Made by a program: the position numbers and the translations under genes | Part shown: positions 34,636 through 42,810 of the stretch, in pieces | How positions within the stretch are numbered: position 1 is the first letter of the stretch | Layout of the letters: the number at the start of each line of letters is the position of its first letter | Source of the DNA: a virus | DNA length: 64,000 nt | IMG/VR virus record: IMGVR_UViG_3300005253_000361 | Coordinates: 1-64,000 of that record | Reading direction: 5' to 3' (one strand) | The notes under the pieces: generated by a model | The model's database searches: none | Seen by the model: the letters and a program-made list of their open reading frames with translations, nothing else | Told to the model about the DNA's origin: nothing

Positions 34636-36045
34636 CTATCGGTCCAGCTGGAGACCGGTGTTGTCAGTCGCGATCTCGACGTTGTGGACGAACATCGCGG
34701 CCTGACCACGTTCCTGGCTCCACAGGTAGGCCTCCGCACCCCGGTAGCTCTTGTAGCCCATCCCGTTTGCCCAGGCCGAAGGTGCCGACAGGGTCGGCAT
34801 GATCCGGGTCACGACTCCGTAGGCGTCGTCATACAGGACGTGGGTGGTGCCCTTCCGGTGGTGCTTATCACCGATGTGGAACTCGCAGTATCGAGCCTGG
34901 GCCCATAGCTGCCGGGCCTCGGTCGCCATGATCTCCCCGTAGTGCTTCTGGTTCACAGCACTTTCCCGGCCGTGCGTGAACCCCAAGAGGGTGTTGCCGT
35001 ACAGGAGGTACTTACGAGGGCTGGCCGAATTGTCCACCTGGACGTCCTCGACCCGGTCGTACGCGACCTCCAGGACCTCGCCGAGAGCGAAGCTCAGAAG
35101 CGGGTCGTGGTTGCCCGGGATCACTTTGACGATCACGGGAGCAATAGCACGGCACCGGTCAATGGCCCACCGGTTGAGCCGCTGCCCCTCCCGAAACATC
35201 TTCTGGTGCCGGGTGTCCATGTCCTGGGGGGTGCCGTCGGCCGTGGTGCCGTGGATGTTGTCTGAGTTGAAGAAGTCGTTGCCGGCGACCCAGAGGATCT
35301 GGTCCACGTCGAACCTGGAAGCCTTGGCCAGCAGGTCCTCGACCGCCTCCCGGAACATGCGGCGCTGGATCGTGAGGTCCCAGTCCGCGCCAGTCTCTTC
35401 CGCCCACGCGAGGCTGCAGAGGTGGAAGTCCGCCAGGTGCATCTCCAGCAGGTGGGGTTCGTCATACTGCTGCACCGCCGACTGGCGCTGGAACCATTCG
35501 GTGTCCCGAGTCGCCAGATCAGCCAGGATGTCAGCCTTAGCCTGATCGGCGAAGACCTGCACTCGCTCGATGGGGCGCTTGAGCCCGAACTTGGCATAGA
35601 CCTGCCAGTTGTCCGCCGGCACGAGCTCATCGCCGATCTTGGCCGTGACGGTCCAGACGTTCTCCTTGAAGTCCGTGATCTGGTAGGTCTCGAGATCATG
35701 AGCACAGCCGCGGTCGCGGGCATGCGCCAGGAGCTCCTCAATGTTTGTGATGTTGGCACTTCGGCTGGTCAGCACGACCGACCCGTCCGGAGCTACGGTT
35801 CGCTCAAGCTTTGGACCCTTGTTGATACTCTCCCGGATACCGTCCGACAGTAGAGGGCCGACGGTCTCGTCCCGAATGAGATCGATCAACTTGAGCCGCA
35901 CCGCCTTGGGGGTGCGCTCGGGGTTGCGGAAGATTGGTGCGAGCTCCTCTGCTGCAGCAACGAGCGACTCAGCGTCCCGAACGGTCTCCCATTCACGCTT
36001 GATCTGGTCGAGCTGCCCAGAGGATTCCCAGGACTTCATTCCCAT
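34636..36045 (-). CDS. Calcineurin-like phosphoesterase with N-terminal extension, 469 aa
   Basis: About 200 N-terminal residues are a separate domain with predicted helices (SGQLDQIKREWETVRDAESL; KAVRLKLIDLIRDETVG). The phosphoesterase follows: HLADFHLCSLAW (about 209), LWVAGNDFFNSDN (about 255), KVIPGNHDPLLSF (about 309), LGFTHGRES and FHIGDKHHR. These match the D-x-H, GNxx, GNHD, H and GDxHH metal ligands of Mre11/SbcD-like and phage phosphoesterases. The substrate could be DNA, RNA or a small molecule. Start after CTGAGGGGAAGGAGCTCATC. Confidence 0.75.
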   Translation of the reverse strand: MGMKSWESSGQLDQIKREWETVRDAESLVAAAEELAPIFRNPERTPKAVRLKLIDLIRDETVGPLLSDGIRESINKGPKLERTVAPDGSVVLTSRSANITNIEELLAHARDRGCAHDLETYQITDFKENVWTVTAKIGDELVPADNWQVYAKFGLKRPIERVQVFADQAKADILADLATRDTEWFQRQSAVQQYDEPHLLEMHLADFHLCSLAWAEETGADWDLTIQRRMFREAVEDLLAKASRFDVDQILWVAGNDFFNSDNIHGTTADGTPQDMDTRHQKMFREGQRLNRWAIDRCRAIAPVIVKVIPGNHDPLLSFALGEVLEVAYDRVEDVQVDNSASPRKYLLYGNTLLGFTHGRESAVNQKHYGEIMATEARQLWAQARYCEFHIGDKHHRKGTTHVLYDDAYGVVTRIMPTLSAPSAWANGMGYKSYRGAEAYLWSQERGQAAMFVHNVEIATDNTGLQLDR

Positions 36046-36112
36046 GATGAGCTCCTTCCCCTCAGTCGTTATGGTGAGGGCGCCGGCCGTTCCCCAGCCG
36101 GCACCCCCGGGA

Positions 36113-36289
36113 TTACGCTTCCTGCTTTGCGTTCGCGGTGATGCGAGTCACCACGTCAGCGATCGCGATGATGTCGTTGACGTCACCGTCGTCGATCTTT
36201 CGCGACAGGTACTCGAAGATCTTCTCGAGCAATACCGGGATCAGGTCCTCCAGAACCTCTGCGAGGACCCGAGCGAGATACTTCTTCAC
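36113..36289 (-). CDS. Small helical protein in the lysis region, 58 aa
   Basis: Starts at GTG 36289 after AAGGAGGTGGTACCCC. Reads KKYLARVLAEVLEDLIPVLL then EKIFEYLSRKIDDGDVNDII: an amphipathic helix pair. GTGA overlap with the M15 peptidase gene. Could be structural or a lysis accessory factor; not recognised. Confidence 0.6.
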   Translation of the reverse strand: MKKYLARVLAEVLEDLIPVLLEKIFEYLSRKIDDGDVNDIIAIADVVTRITANAKQEA

Positions 36290-36831
36290 GGGGTACCACC
36301 TCCTTGAGACGGGCCCAGGCCCGCGGTACTGAACTGGATAGCCAGGTCTATCGAGACCTCGACCCAGTCAATGTAGAAAAGCTTCCTCGGGGGGCCTTCT
36401 TCCCAAGGGCAGGTGTCGACGTGGAGCCGGTTCTCCCGGCTGTAGAGGCAGAGGCGGTCCCACACGAGATCTTCCGGATTGCGGGCGATCGTGCGGAGCA
36501 TGATCTGAGCCGGGATGTCGTGCACGTAGAAGTCGGCCGCGAGTCCCAGTAGGTGGCGCCGCATCCGGGAGACCTTCCCGTCCGTCACCACCCGGTCCAG
36601 CGCCTCGGACCGGAGCCAACTGTTCATGATGAACCGATGGTCTAAGCGGTTTCGGGCCGGCTGTAGGAACTCATGCGTGAGCCGCATGAAGTTCACGGTC
36701 TGCTGCCCGGTCAGTTGGTCAGGGGTGGTCTGGAGCTCGGGATGCTCCCTCGATCGCAACACTTCCGCGAGCGTGAAGTCGCGCGCGATCCGGATCTGGG
36801 CCGGGTCAGGCGTCGGCACCGGCAGCCTCAT
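36286..36831 (-). CDS. Peptidase M15-type endolysin, 181 aa
   Basis: Reads IARDFTLAEVLRSREHPELQ near the start, NFMRLTHEFLQPARNRLDH in the middle, MNSWLRSEALDRVV, then RMRRHLLGLAADFYV. This is the layout of M15 (D-Ala-D-Ala carboxypeptidase / endolysin) proteins: FTLxE.L.S...V..L...LQPxR...SxxRS..L......S.HxxGxAxD. Zinc ligands would be the H and D of HLLGLAAD and a later H. A holin-like gene lies two genes upstream. It would cut peptide bonds in host peptidoglycan at lysis. ATG 36831 lies inside the preceding gene; a longer ORF upstream is Arg/Ser-rich shadow sequence. Confidence 0.7.
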   Translation of the reverse strand: MRLPVPTPDPAQIRIARDFTLAEVLRSREHPELQTTPDQLTGQQTVNFMRLTHEFLQPARNRLDHRFIMNSWLRSEALDRVVTDGKVSRMRRHLLGLAADFYVHDIPAQIMLRTIARNPEDLVWDRLCLYSRENRLHVDTCPWEEGPPRKLFYIDWVEVSIDLAIQFSTAGLGPSQGGGTP

Positions 36832-37099
36832 CCGGCTCGGGGGCGTCTCCCTCGGGGGCCTCCGGCACGACCTCGACCAACTTAGTGAGATCGAGTCCCT
36901 GCATCGTCTGGCGGAACTGAACCGGGGTGTCGGGGTTGATCCCGATGTCTTCCTTGATGTCCTCGATAATCTGCAGGTGGCGCGACTGGTTCTCGCGCAT
37001 GATGGCCGCCATCGCGGCCCGCTGGATCTTGCTGGTCTTCCAGCTCTGTGACTTCTTGGTGGTGGGCTTCTTCGCGGGCTTCTTCGGTGCGCGTGGCAT
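36806..37099 (-). CDS. Lys-rich hypothetical protein, 97 aa
   Basis: N-terminus very basic (MPRAPKKPAKKPTTKKSQSW), middle helical (ENQSRHLQIIEDIKEDIGIN), C-terminus acidic (EAPEGDAPEPDEAAGADA). Start after CAGGAGGGGGAGCA. Sits between the holin-like and endolysin genes. Confidence 0.6.
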   Translation of the reverse strand: MPRAPKKPAKKPTTKKSQSWKTSKIQRAAMAAIMRENQSRHLQIIEDIKEDIGINPDTPVQFRQTMQGLDLTKLVEVVPEAPEGDAPEPDEAAGADA

Positions 37100-37117
37100 T
37101 GCTCCCCCTCCTGTTGG

Positions 37118-37381
37118 TTACAGCCGGTCGAGTAGCCGTTCCAGCACTCGACGCGTGTCCTTCTGGACAAGACTGGATTCCTGAATCACTTCGGAGTTGC
37201 GGTGGACCGCAGACTCCAGATGTTGTATGTGGTTACCCATCAGGGTCGCCAACGTGACGTTCTGCTCCTTCTGGTCCACGCTGTGCCGGCTGGCCAACCT
37301 GTACATCAGGTACCCGAACCCAAGCGACACCGCCACAATCGGCGGTGCGTACTTGACAAGTTCGAGCAGGTAGGTTTCCAC
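37118..37381 (-). CDS. Holin-like single-pass membrane protein, 87 aa
   Basis: GTG start at 37381. One hydrophobic helix near the N-terminus (YAPPIVAVSLGFGYLMYRLA, about residues 12-31), then a long charged helix (NHIQHLESAVHRNSEVIQES) that may form a coiled coil. This N-terminal anchor plus helix is common in phage holin or spanin-like proteins next to endolysins. The assignment rests on position and topology. Confidence 0.5.
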   Translation of the reverse strand: METYLLELVKYAPPIVAVSLGFGYLMYRLASRHSVDQKEQNVTLATLMGNHIQHLESAVHRNSEVIQESSLVQKDTRRVLERLLDRL

Positions 37382-37410
37382 GGAGCGTTGTCCTCAGTCG
37401 GTAGGGTTGG

Positions 37411-38280
37411 TTAACCTACAGTCAAACCTATACCGGTGAGCCAGGCGGAATCCATCAAACTCTCACGGATCCGATAGGTCTCCTGGCCCACCAGATCGTG
37501 GAAGATTTCCGGTACCGCGGAGGATATATCCCACGGTCCTGGATCAGCCTCTACGCGCCCCCCCGCGGGGGTGTAGACCCGGATCCCCCGGTCCCACACT
37601 TCTTGCGCACGCCGGTACGCCGCCGCCCGAACCTCGTGCCCGACAGCGTAGAACTCAGCATGCTGGCGGGCCCGCACGACATCGCCGGCCGGGAAGCAGT
37701 TATGGAGATGCTGCAGCTGGATCGAGCACCTACATTCGGGAGGTAAGTTGTGAGAGGTGAATCCGGTACGCTGCGGGTCCTTACCCCGGCGGTGGAAACA
37801 GTCGCCGCCATCCCGACTCTGTAGGTCGGGGAAGTAGCGGAAGCACCGGACCGTCTGATAGACATAAGCCTCGGGGTTGTGTTTCCAGCATGAGGTCGTG
37901 ATGAGCGGTTGCCGAAGGGAGTTGAAACCGGCGGCGTCCGCCCACCGGAGGCCCGTGAGGAACCGATCGTGGTCCCGCGGGTGCAGGTAACCGTCGGCCC
38001 CCATGGAGAGTACCCAGCCGTCATCGACCAGGTGGAGGGCCCGCTCCCAGGGTTCATCCAGCCCCTGCCAGTGCGTACCCTCGTGATGGGGAAATTCAGT
38101 GACCTCGATCCGGGGGAATGCGTCGGCGAGCTCACGGCAGGCCTCGAGCGTCCCGTCGGTGGAGCCGCCGTCGTTGATGATCAGGCGATCCACCAGCGGA
38201 AGCATGAGCACGACGCACTCAACCCACGGGAACATCGCCTCGGTGGTGTTGCGGATGTTGAACAGGCCAGTTATTTTCAT
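37411..38280 (-). CDS. GT-A (family 2-like) glycosyltransferase, 289 aa
   Basis: Starts MKITGLFNIRNTTEAMFPWV, then VDRLIINDGGSTDGTLEACR (nucleotide-sugar binding, the DxGSxDGT motif) and GWVLSMGADGYLHPRD (metal-binding DxD equivalent as ADG). The C-terminal half carries RRGKDPQRTGFTSHNLPP and acceptor-side segments. ATG 38280 overlaps the previous stop. One of three glycosyltransferases in the window; probably glycosylates virion or host structures. Confidence 0.8.
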   Translation of the reverse strand: MKITGLFNIRNTTEAMFPWVECVVLMLPLVDRLIINDGGSTDGTLEACRELADAFPRIEVTEFPHHEGTHWQGLDEPWERALHLVDDGWVLSMGADGYLHPRDHDRFLTGLRWADAAGFNSLRQPLITTSCWKHNPEAYVYQTVRCFRYFPDLQSRDGGDCFHRRGKDPQRTGFTSHNLPPECRCSIQLQHLHNCFPAGDVVRARQHAEFYAVGHEVRAAAYRRAQEVWDRGIRVYTPAGGRVEADPGPWDISSAVPEIFHDLVGQETYRIRESLMDSAWLTGIGLTVG

Positions 38281-38630
38281 GTCAGCCAGGCGTGGTTCGG
38301 CTGGGACCGCACCCTCCGGAGTCCCCCTTCGAGCTCCTCTACTCGGAGCTCCAGAGCCGCAAAGCGCTTCTCCCACGCTTGCGCCTCAGGCGAACGCAAT
38401 CCGGAGGCCGTCCCGTCACAGTGCCCGCAGCTGGACCCGGAAGTGGGGTCCACTCCATGGGGGCAGCTCACGGGCAGGGGAGTCGTGCGGGTGATCCACT
38501 CCTTCTCCCGCCAGGGCTTGCCACCGTTCGGGTGGTAATCCCCGCAGAAGTCACAGGCGAAACCCAAGCCATAGTCCACCTGGTAATAGAGGCCTTGTCC
38601 GCAGTCATCACACCGTCCTAGATGGCTCAT
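38277..38630 (-). CDS. Zinc-ribbon protein, 117 aa
   Basis: HLGRCDDCGQGLYYQVDYGL then FACDFCGDYHPNGG (CxxC...CxxC) and a second set PVSCPHGVDPTSGSSCGHC. The C-terminus is a coiled-coil-like helix (KRFAALELRVEELEGGLRRV). ATGA overlap with both neighbours. Function unknown. Confidence 0.65.
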   Translation of the reverse strand: MSHLGRCDDCGQGLYYQVDYGLGFACDFCGDYHPNGGKPWREKEWITRTTPLPVSCPHGVDPTSGSSCGHCDGTASGLRSPEAQAWEKRFAALELRVEELEGGLRRVRSQPNHAWLT

Positions 38631-38875
38631 GCTGGGTTCCTCGGTAGCGAGATCACCTCCTCATCCCCGCCGGGTGACCAAGCTGCGTAGACGTAGTAGA
38701 GCGACCAAGCGGCAAAGTAAAAGTCGCAGGGTTTGGACCCTGGGTGCCGCTCCAGCTCGACAACGTCCACAAGGGCCTCTCCATTACACTCCATCTCCTC
38801 AGCGAGCAGCTTGTTCCAGCTGGTGGTACGGCCGTAGCCGGCGTTCATCTCCCGGTCCATGTCGGGGTCGCTCAT
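38627..38875 (-). CDS. Hypothetical protein, 82 aa
   Basis: MSDPDMDREMNAGYGRTTSW then EALVDVVELERHPGSKPCDF and FAAWSLYYVYAAWSPGGDEE. Aromatic-rich. Coupled by ATGA. Unknown. Confidence 0.6.
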   Translation of the reverse strand: MSDPDMDREMNAGYGRTTSWNKLLAEEMECNGEALVDVVELERHPGSKPCDFYFAAWSLYYVYAAWSPGGDEEVISLPRNPA

Positions 38876-39336
38876 GCCGCATCCTTAGTCGTAATATCCT
38901 CGGCCCGGATGACGAATTCCAGGCCGCTCAACTCCTGCGTCGCCGGCACCTTGACCCGCACCAGACCTTTCCCCTGGCGGTTGAATACATTGACCACCTC
39001 GACTTTCACGGTTCCGACCTGCCCCACCTCGAGCCCCGGGGTTTCTCGGGCCTGCACGAGAGCCCGCCACTCGATCATCTCATCGTACGAAAGGGAATCA
39101 GCGCCCGACTGACTCCAGAAGAACGCACGCCCCAAGTGGCACTCCCGCAGCAGAGCCTCCCTAGAAACCTCGGAGTCAATCTGAACCTCTGCGTCCCGGT
39201 CGAGCATCAAGCGATACATGCCGCCCGGTATACTGGTATGGATCGGAACGTCCACCACGGCGCAGCCTTCGAAATTACGTGGGCAATGCACAACTGCAGG
39301 AATCCGTACTGTCGTACCGACCTTGAGCTCGCTCAT
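38872..39336 (-). CDS. Hypothetical protein, 154 aa
   Basis: Beta-rich: KVGTTVRIPAVVHCPRNFEG, VQIDSEVSREALLRECHLGR, LEVGQVGTVKVEVVNVFNRQ, then GKGLVRVKVPATQELSGLEF. Reads like two small barrels. ATGA-coupled at both ends. No family recognised. Confidence 0.6.
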   Translation of the reverse strand: MSELKVGTTVRIPAVVHCPRNFEGCAVVDVPIHTSIPGGMYRLMLDRDAEVQIDSEVSREALLRECHLGRAFFWSQSGADSLSYDEMIEWRALVQARETPGLEVGQVGTVKVEVVNVFNRQGKGLVRVKVPATQELSGLEFVIRAEDITTKDAA

Positions 39337-39482
39337 GCCGCATCCTCCTTCTGCGCCTCGGCCAGGAGGGCATCCGCGATATCAAGCGCCTTCTTGGCCG
39401 CCACCTCGACCGCCACATAAGTTTCAGCCGGGTTAGCGGCGAGCCCCGCCATCACGAAAACTGCAATCTCGAGACGGTTCAT
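39333..39482 (-). CDS. Small helical protein, 49 aa
   Basis: Starts MNRLEIAVFVMAGLAANPAE; the rest is helical (VEVAAKKALDIADALLAEAQ). Overlaps its neighbours by 4 bp on both sides (ATGA). The NPAExYVxVxVAxKKAxxIAD pattern recurs in small phage proteins. Confidence 0.55.
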   Translation of the reverse strand: MNRLEIAVFVMAGLAANPAETYVAVEVAAKKALDIADALLAEAQKEDAA

Positions 39483-39796
39483 CGGCCGGGGTCCACGCTG
39501 CGCCCGGGATCCACCTGATCCATCGGGCCACCCGTGACCGACGCCGACTTGGTCGGGATCGCGTCGGCCGTCAGATCGGGAGCCTCGACAACCTCATAGT
39601 TCTTCACCCGGTCGGTGTCGAACCATTCTTGGGAGGCCGTGACGGCACCCGTATCCCTGCTTACCACACCGCACTCCAGCATCACGCGAGCGCACCCGTG
39701 CAGCCAGTACGTGATCGCCAGCGCGATCCCCTGGAAGCCCGTGACGGGGTCCCGGTAGGTCTTGCCAAGCGTGATTCCTGTGTTGGGCATACTCAT
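39479..39796 (-). CDS. Conserved phage-type hypothetical protein, 105 aa
   Basis: GKTYRDPVTGFQGIALAITY followed by WLHGCARVMLECGVVSRDTG and EWFDTDRVK. VTGFxGxA...YLxGCxRV...EWFDxxRV is a recurrent small phage barrel family of unknown role, usually on late transcripts. Start ATG 39796 after AAGGAAGTGGAAATC, with an alternative ATG two codons on. A disordered Asp/Gly-rich tail follows. Confidence 0.65.
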   Translation of the reverse strand: MSMPNTGITLGKTYRDPVTGFQGIALAITYWLHGCARVMLECGVVSRDTGAVTASQEWFDTDRVKNYEVVEAPDLTADAIPTKSASVTGGPMDQVDPGRSVDPGR

Positions 39797-39854
39797 GATT
39801 TCCACTTCCTTTTGGTTGTAGTCGCCCTGACTCACCCTGGAGCCGAGTACGAAC

Positions 39855-41009
39855 TTATGCTGTCGGTTGTTGGCGAATTGCGTCTTCTGGAGATTGAGCC
39901 CGAGCCAAGTGCTGCTGGATCGCCGCCATGGAGGTCCCGTTACCCTCAACTACACCGGCATACTCGTCAGCCTCACGCGCGGCCACAGGAAAGAACCGCA
40001 GAAACAGATCCCTCACCTGCTCGGGGCCCGGGCCTTCAATCTCCCAACGCTGATCTATGCGTCCGGCACGCACCAGCGGCGCCGGTAGAAGGTCTGCATC
40101 GTTGGCGGTGATAACCAGTAGCCGCCCCTCGGACGCGAGCGGCCCATCTATCGTGTTGAGCAGCCCTGCCAGCGTGACGCTCGTGTCGGTGCCGAAGTCG
40201 ATCTTCTCGATGTCCTCCAGCACCACCAGTGATCGCCCCGGCAACTGCGCCATGGCGCGAGCCAACGTGGCGTCATTGAAGTCATCCCCCTGCGACAGCG
40301 TGAGCACATACAGGGGCATTTGGTAGTGGCCGGCGATCGCCTGGACGAGCGAAGACTTGCCGTTTCCAGGGGGCCCCACGAGCAGGTATCCACGCCGATA
40401 CGGCAAACCCCGTTCCACGTGCCACGATCGAGCGTTCCGGAACCAATCAACATCATCGACGATCTCGTCCATCAGACCGGGGCGCAGCACTACCGATTCG
40501 AGTGGTCGCGGTTCGCCGACACGGATCTGTGACCATCCACCGTTCTGGTTATTGATGTACGCGACCTGCTTGCCGCGGCGGCGCAACATTGCCGCATCGA
40601 CCACGTCGTGCACGAGGGCTCGAATCGGGGACGGATCACGTCCCAGCGCTCGCAGGGTGATGGTCCGAGCCTTGGCGCCGGCATAGCCAACCTCTTCGAG
40701 AGTCTGGTGAAGAAGACACCAACGATTCTCGTAACGGAACACGTGCACGCCAAGGCCGGGCTCGAGCACCGCACGCGGCTCGTCTCGTTCGCCCTCGTAA
40801 GCCACGAACCCCGACAGCCTCCGGCAGCTACGGCCGTAGCTGGTCTCGGCGAGCCACTCGCCCATCCAACGCACGAACTCGGTGTCCATCGTGTAGAAGG
40901 ACGCGGTAAAGAATCTATCGAACACGTAGCGGGGCAGGTAGCGCACCGCAGCGGCTGCGGCACCGAGCGCCATGAGGTACAGACCGCCCTCGAAGAACTG
41001 GTTCTCCAT
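39855..41009 (-). CDS. BCS1-like AAA+ ATPase, 384 aa
   Basis: N-terminal membrane helix (GGLYLMALGAAAAAVRYLPR, about residues 8-27), then a BCS1-type N-domain and linker (HVERGLPYRRGYLLVGPPGN), Walker A GPPGNGKSS (about 218-226), Walker B RSLVVLEDIEKIDFG (about 265-279), sensor RLLVITANDADLL and the Arg-finger segment VRAGRIDQRWE. BCS1 is an AAA+ protein of mitochondrial inner membranes that moves folded Rieske protein; bacterial and phage homologues are of unknown function. It is downstream of the DUF483-like gene with a TAATG overlap. Confidence 0.8.
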   Translation of the reverse strand: MENQFFEGGLYLMALGAAAAAVRYLPRYVFDRFFTASFYTMDTEFVRWMGEWLAETSYGRSCRRLSGFVAYEGERDEPRAVLEPGLGVHVFRYENRWCLLHQTLEEVGYAGAKARTITLRALGRDPSPIRALVHDVVDAAMLRRRGKQVAYINNQNGGWSQIRVGEPRPLESVVLRPGLMDEIVDDVDWFRNARSWHVERGLPYRRGYLLVGPPGNGKSSLVQAIAGHYQMPLYVLTLSQGDDFNDATLARAMAQLPGRSLVVLEDIEKIDFGTDTSVTLAGLLNTIDGPLASEGRLLVITANDADLLPAPLVRAGRIDQRWEIEGPGPEQVRDLFLRFFPVAAREADEYAGVVEGNGTSMAAIQQHLARAQSPEDAIRQQPTA

Positions 41010-41980
41010 TACGCCGTCTCTTTCTTCTTCTCGAACATCTTCGTGTAGTCCATCATGGGCCAGAACTGTCCCGCTACTCGGCCCGGGATCTTGTCGTAGG
41101 TGAATGGGAGCAGCCAGGGGTCCGGCTCGACGTGCACGATGTAACGGTGCTGGGTCTCGACGGAGCCGGCGTGCACGGTGAAGGCAGGCGTCACCACCTT
41201 GGCCCACCCGTGGCAGACATCCCACGCCATCGGGAGACTCAGCAGCTGGATCGTCGCCTTGCCGCCTCCGGGAGTGATCTCCTCCATGATCCGGATCCAT
41301 TCCTCGGCCCGGTTGATCGTGGCGCCACACTGGAGTTGACAGGTCAGGTGGAACATCACCCGGGCGCTCGCGTACCGGAGCATGTTGTTCGTGGCCGGAT
41401 GGGCCTTCACCTGCAGTACCTCTACAGGACGCTCCGGGGGATTCGCAATACTGTAGGGGCCGCCCACGTAGGGCAGCTCCAGCGCGCCAGGGGTGTTCTG
41501 GGCCGACTGCCAGATGGGGTCGCAGTACTCCGGCCAGTGCTGGTCAAAAAATCCGACACAACAAGGCGGGAAACCCAATAGATCTCCAATGGCGTTGTGG
41601 TTGGACTCCTCATGGGCTGCCTCGAAGGCATCGAGATTTGCATCATCGGGCGACACCACGGTGAACCAGGAGAAGTTCGGGTCACCCTCACGGAGCGGTG
41701 CGTGCCGGCGGTGGCTGAACCCATCGCTGGGGCCGACCGTAGTGAGCCGGCGCCACTTGAGTCCGTACCGCGCGAGTTTCTCGTACATCCTGTCACCGCC
41801 CACGTTCGGGATGTGGCAGGTACCGCAGGCACGAACACCATCGGCGGCCGTCTTGAGCTCCGCTTCCCAGCAGACACTGGAGGCCAGCTTGAAGGCCGGA
41901 CCCCAGTAGTCGCGCGCCTCGGAGGAGTGGTAGGTGATGCGGGTGAAGCTCGGGGCTTCGAAGTTCGGTAGGAGCTTCAT
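41009..41980 (-). CDS. DUF483-like protein, 323 aa
   Basis: Contains IGDLLGFPPCCVGFFDQHWP (about residues 132-151), the LG(F/Y)PxCCxxFF signature I associate with DUF483. Also cysteine clusters CGTCHIPNVGG (about 53-63) and FHLTCQLQCG, so at least three Cys pairs in all. ATG 41980 is chosen over an upstream ORF extension that is Arg/Pro-rich shadow sequence. The family's activity is unknown; position next to AAA and radical SAM genes makes a joint role plausible but unproven. Confidence 0.6.
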   Translation of the reverse strand: MKLLPNFEAPSFTRITYHSSEARDYWGPAFKLASSVCWEAELKTAADGVRACGTCHIPNVGGDRMYEKLARYGLKWRRLTTVGPSDGFSHRRHAPLREGDPNFSWFTVVSPDDANLDAFEAAHEESNHNAIGDLLGFPPCCVGFFDQHWPEYCDPIWQSAQNTPGALELPYVGGPYSIANPPERPVEVLQVKAHPATNNMLRYASARVMFHLTCQLQCGATINRAEEWIRIMEEITPGGGKATIQLLSLPMAWDVCHGWAKVVTPAFTVHAGSVETQHRYIVHVEPDPWLLPFTYDKIPGRVAGQFWPMMDYTKMFEKKKETA

Positions 41981-42312
41981 CGGAGCCTCGCCAACCACAC
42001 AACCTTGCACGCGATGTGTAGGAACTGGTCTTCGTGAACGTTGATCCGGTTCTCGCACTTGGCGAAGTCGATCAGCCAATGCACCACCGTCTCAGCCGCA
42101 CCGAGATAAACGTTGCTGGTGATCGCCCACACGACACCGCCGTGAATGAGAGCGTGAGAGGATAGCCAGTAGGGCCAGCAAAGCGTGCAGGTTGCCCCCG
42201 GCGGTGTCGTGGTTCTGTTGTGTCGGTTCTTGCCCTTCGCCATCGCGTCGGACTGTAGGACGAAGTCCGCCAGGGCGTGCCCGATCAGTAGCGCGAAGAA
42301 TGTCTCGATCAT
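41977..42312 (-). CDS. DUF3307-like membrane protein, 111 aa
   Basis: MIETFFALLIGHALADFVLQ SDAMAKGK matches the start of DUF3307, a small polytopic protein with a conserved His/Asp in the first helix. Further membrane segments are PYWLSSHALIHGGVVWAIT and VVHWLIDFAKCEN. Common in phages and bacteria, function unknown. ATGA overlap with the DUF483-like gene. Confidence 0.7.
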   Translation of the reverse strand: MIETFFALLIGHALADFVLQSDAMAKGKNRHNRTTTPPGATCTLCWPYWLSSHALIHGGVVWAITSNVYLGAAETVVHWLIDFAKCENRINVHEDQFLHIACKVVWLARLR

Positions 42313-42316
42313 TCGC

Positions 42317-42619
42317 CTAAACCTCCAGAGTCTCGGTCCAGTCCGACGGCAGCCGGGGCAACAGCTCATCCCTCAGCTCCCTATAGCTTTCCAGCGCGAC
42401 CGAATAGAGCCACTCCCGGCCGACAGGATCTCCGTAGGTCATCACAAGAGGCGATCCGTCTGCGCAGAAGGTGTTCTGGATGATCTTTTGCTGCAGGTAC
42501 ACCACCTGACCCAGCAGACGGATCGTTTGGTCTCGGTCGCGCAGGTCCATCTCAGCCTCCATCACACTGTCGATGGGGGTTGGTCCTGATTCTTGCCAAT
42601 CTTCTCGAGTTAGGATCAT
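42317..42619 (-). CDS. Hypothetical helical protein, 100 aa
   Basis: Starts MILTREDWQESGPTPIDSVM and has MEAEMDLRDRDQTIRLLGQV, YLQQKIIQNTF; C-terminal SYRELRDELLPRLPSDW. Acidic and helical. ATGA overlap with the preceding zinc-ribbon gene. Confidence 0.6.
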   Translation of the reverse strand: MILTREDWQESGPTPIDSVMEAEMDLRDRDQTIRLLGQVVYLQQKIIQNTFCADGSPLVMTYGDPVGREWLYSVALESYRELRDELLPRLPSDWTETLEV

Positions 42620-42810
42620 TGCTTGCTCTCCGGGTGAGGTAGAACAACCACCTCTTTGTAGACGATGTACTCGGGTAAGCCGGTCCAGCCGCAGGGCCAA
42701 CAGATCACGTCACCGCTGAACTGGATGTCGCTGCTGTTCAGATGGTCGAAGGTCTCCTCGTACACCTCGGTGCTGTCGCACTCCGGACAGTGGTACTTGC
42801 CGTCAGCCAT
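42616..42810 (-). CDS. Zinc-ribbon protein, 64 aa
   Basis: MADGKYHCPECDSTEVYEET then ICWPCGWTGLPEYIVYKE: CxxC, about 28 residues, CxxC, like the plus-strand 11773 and 13823 proteins. ATG lies within the last codons of the radical SAM gene (ATGGCTGA). Confidence 0.65.
   Translation of the reverse strand: MADGKYHCPECDSTEVYEETFDHLNSSDIQFSGDVICWPCGWTGLPEYIVYKEVVVLPHPESKQ

Noticed and set aside
36286-37170. Longer start for the M15 peptidase (294 codons)
   Set aside because: The first 113 residues are Arg/Ser/Pro-rich shadow of the gene at 36806-37099; peptidase similarity begins after ATG 36831.
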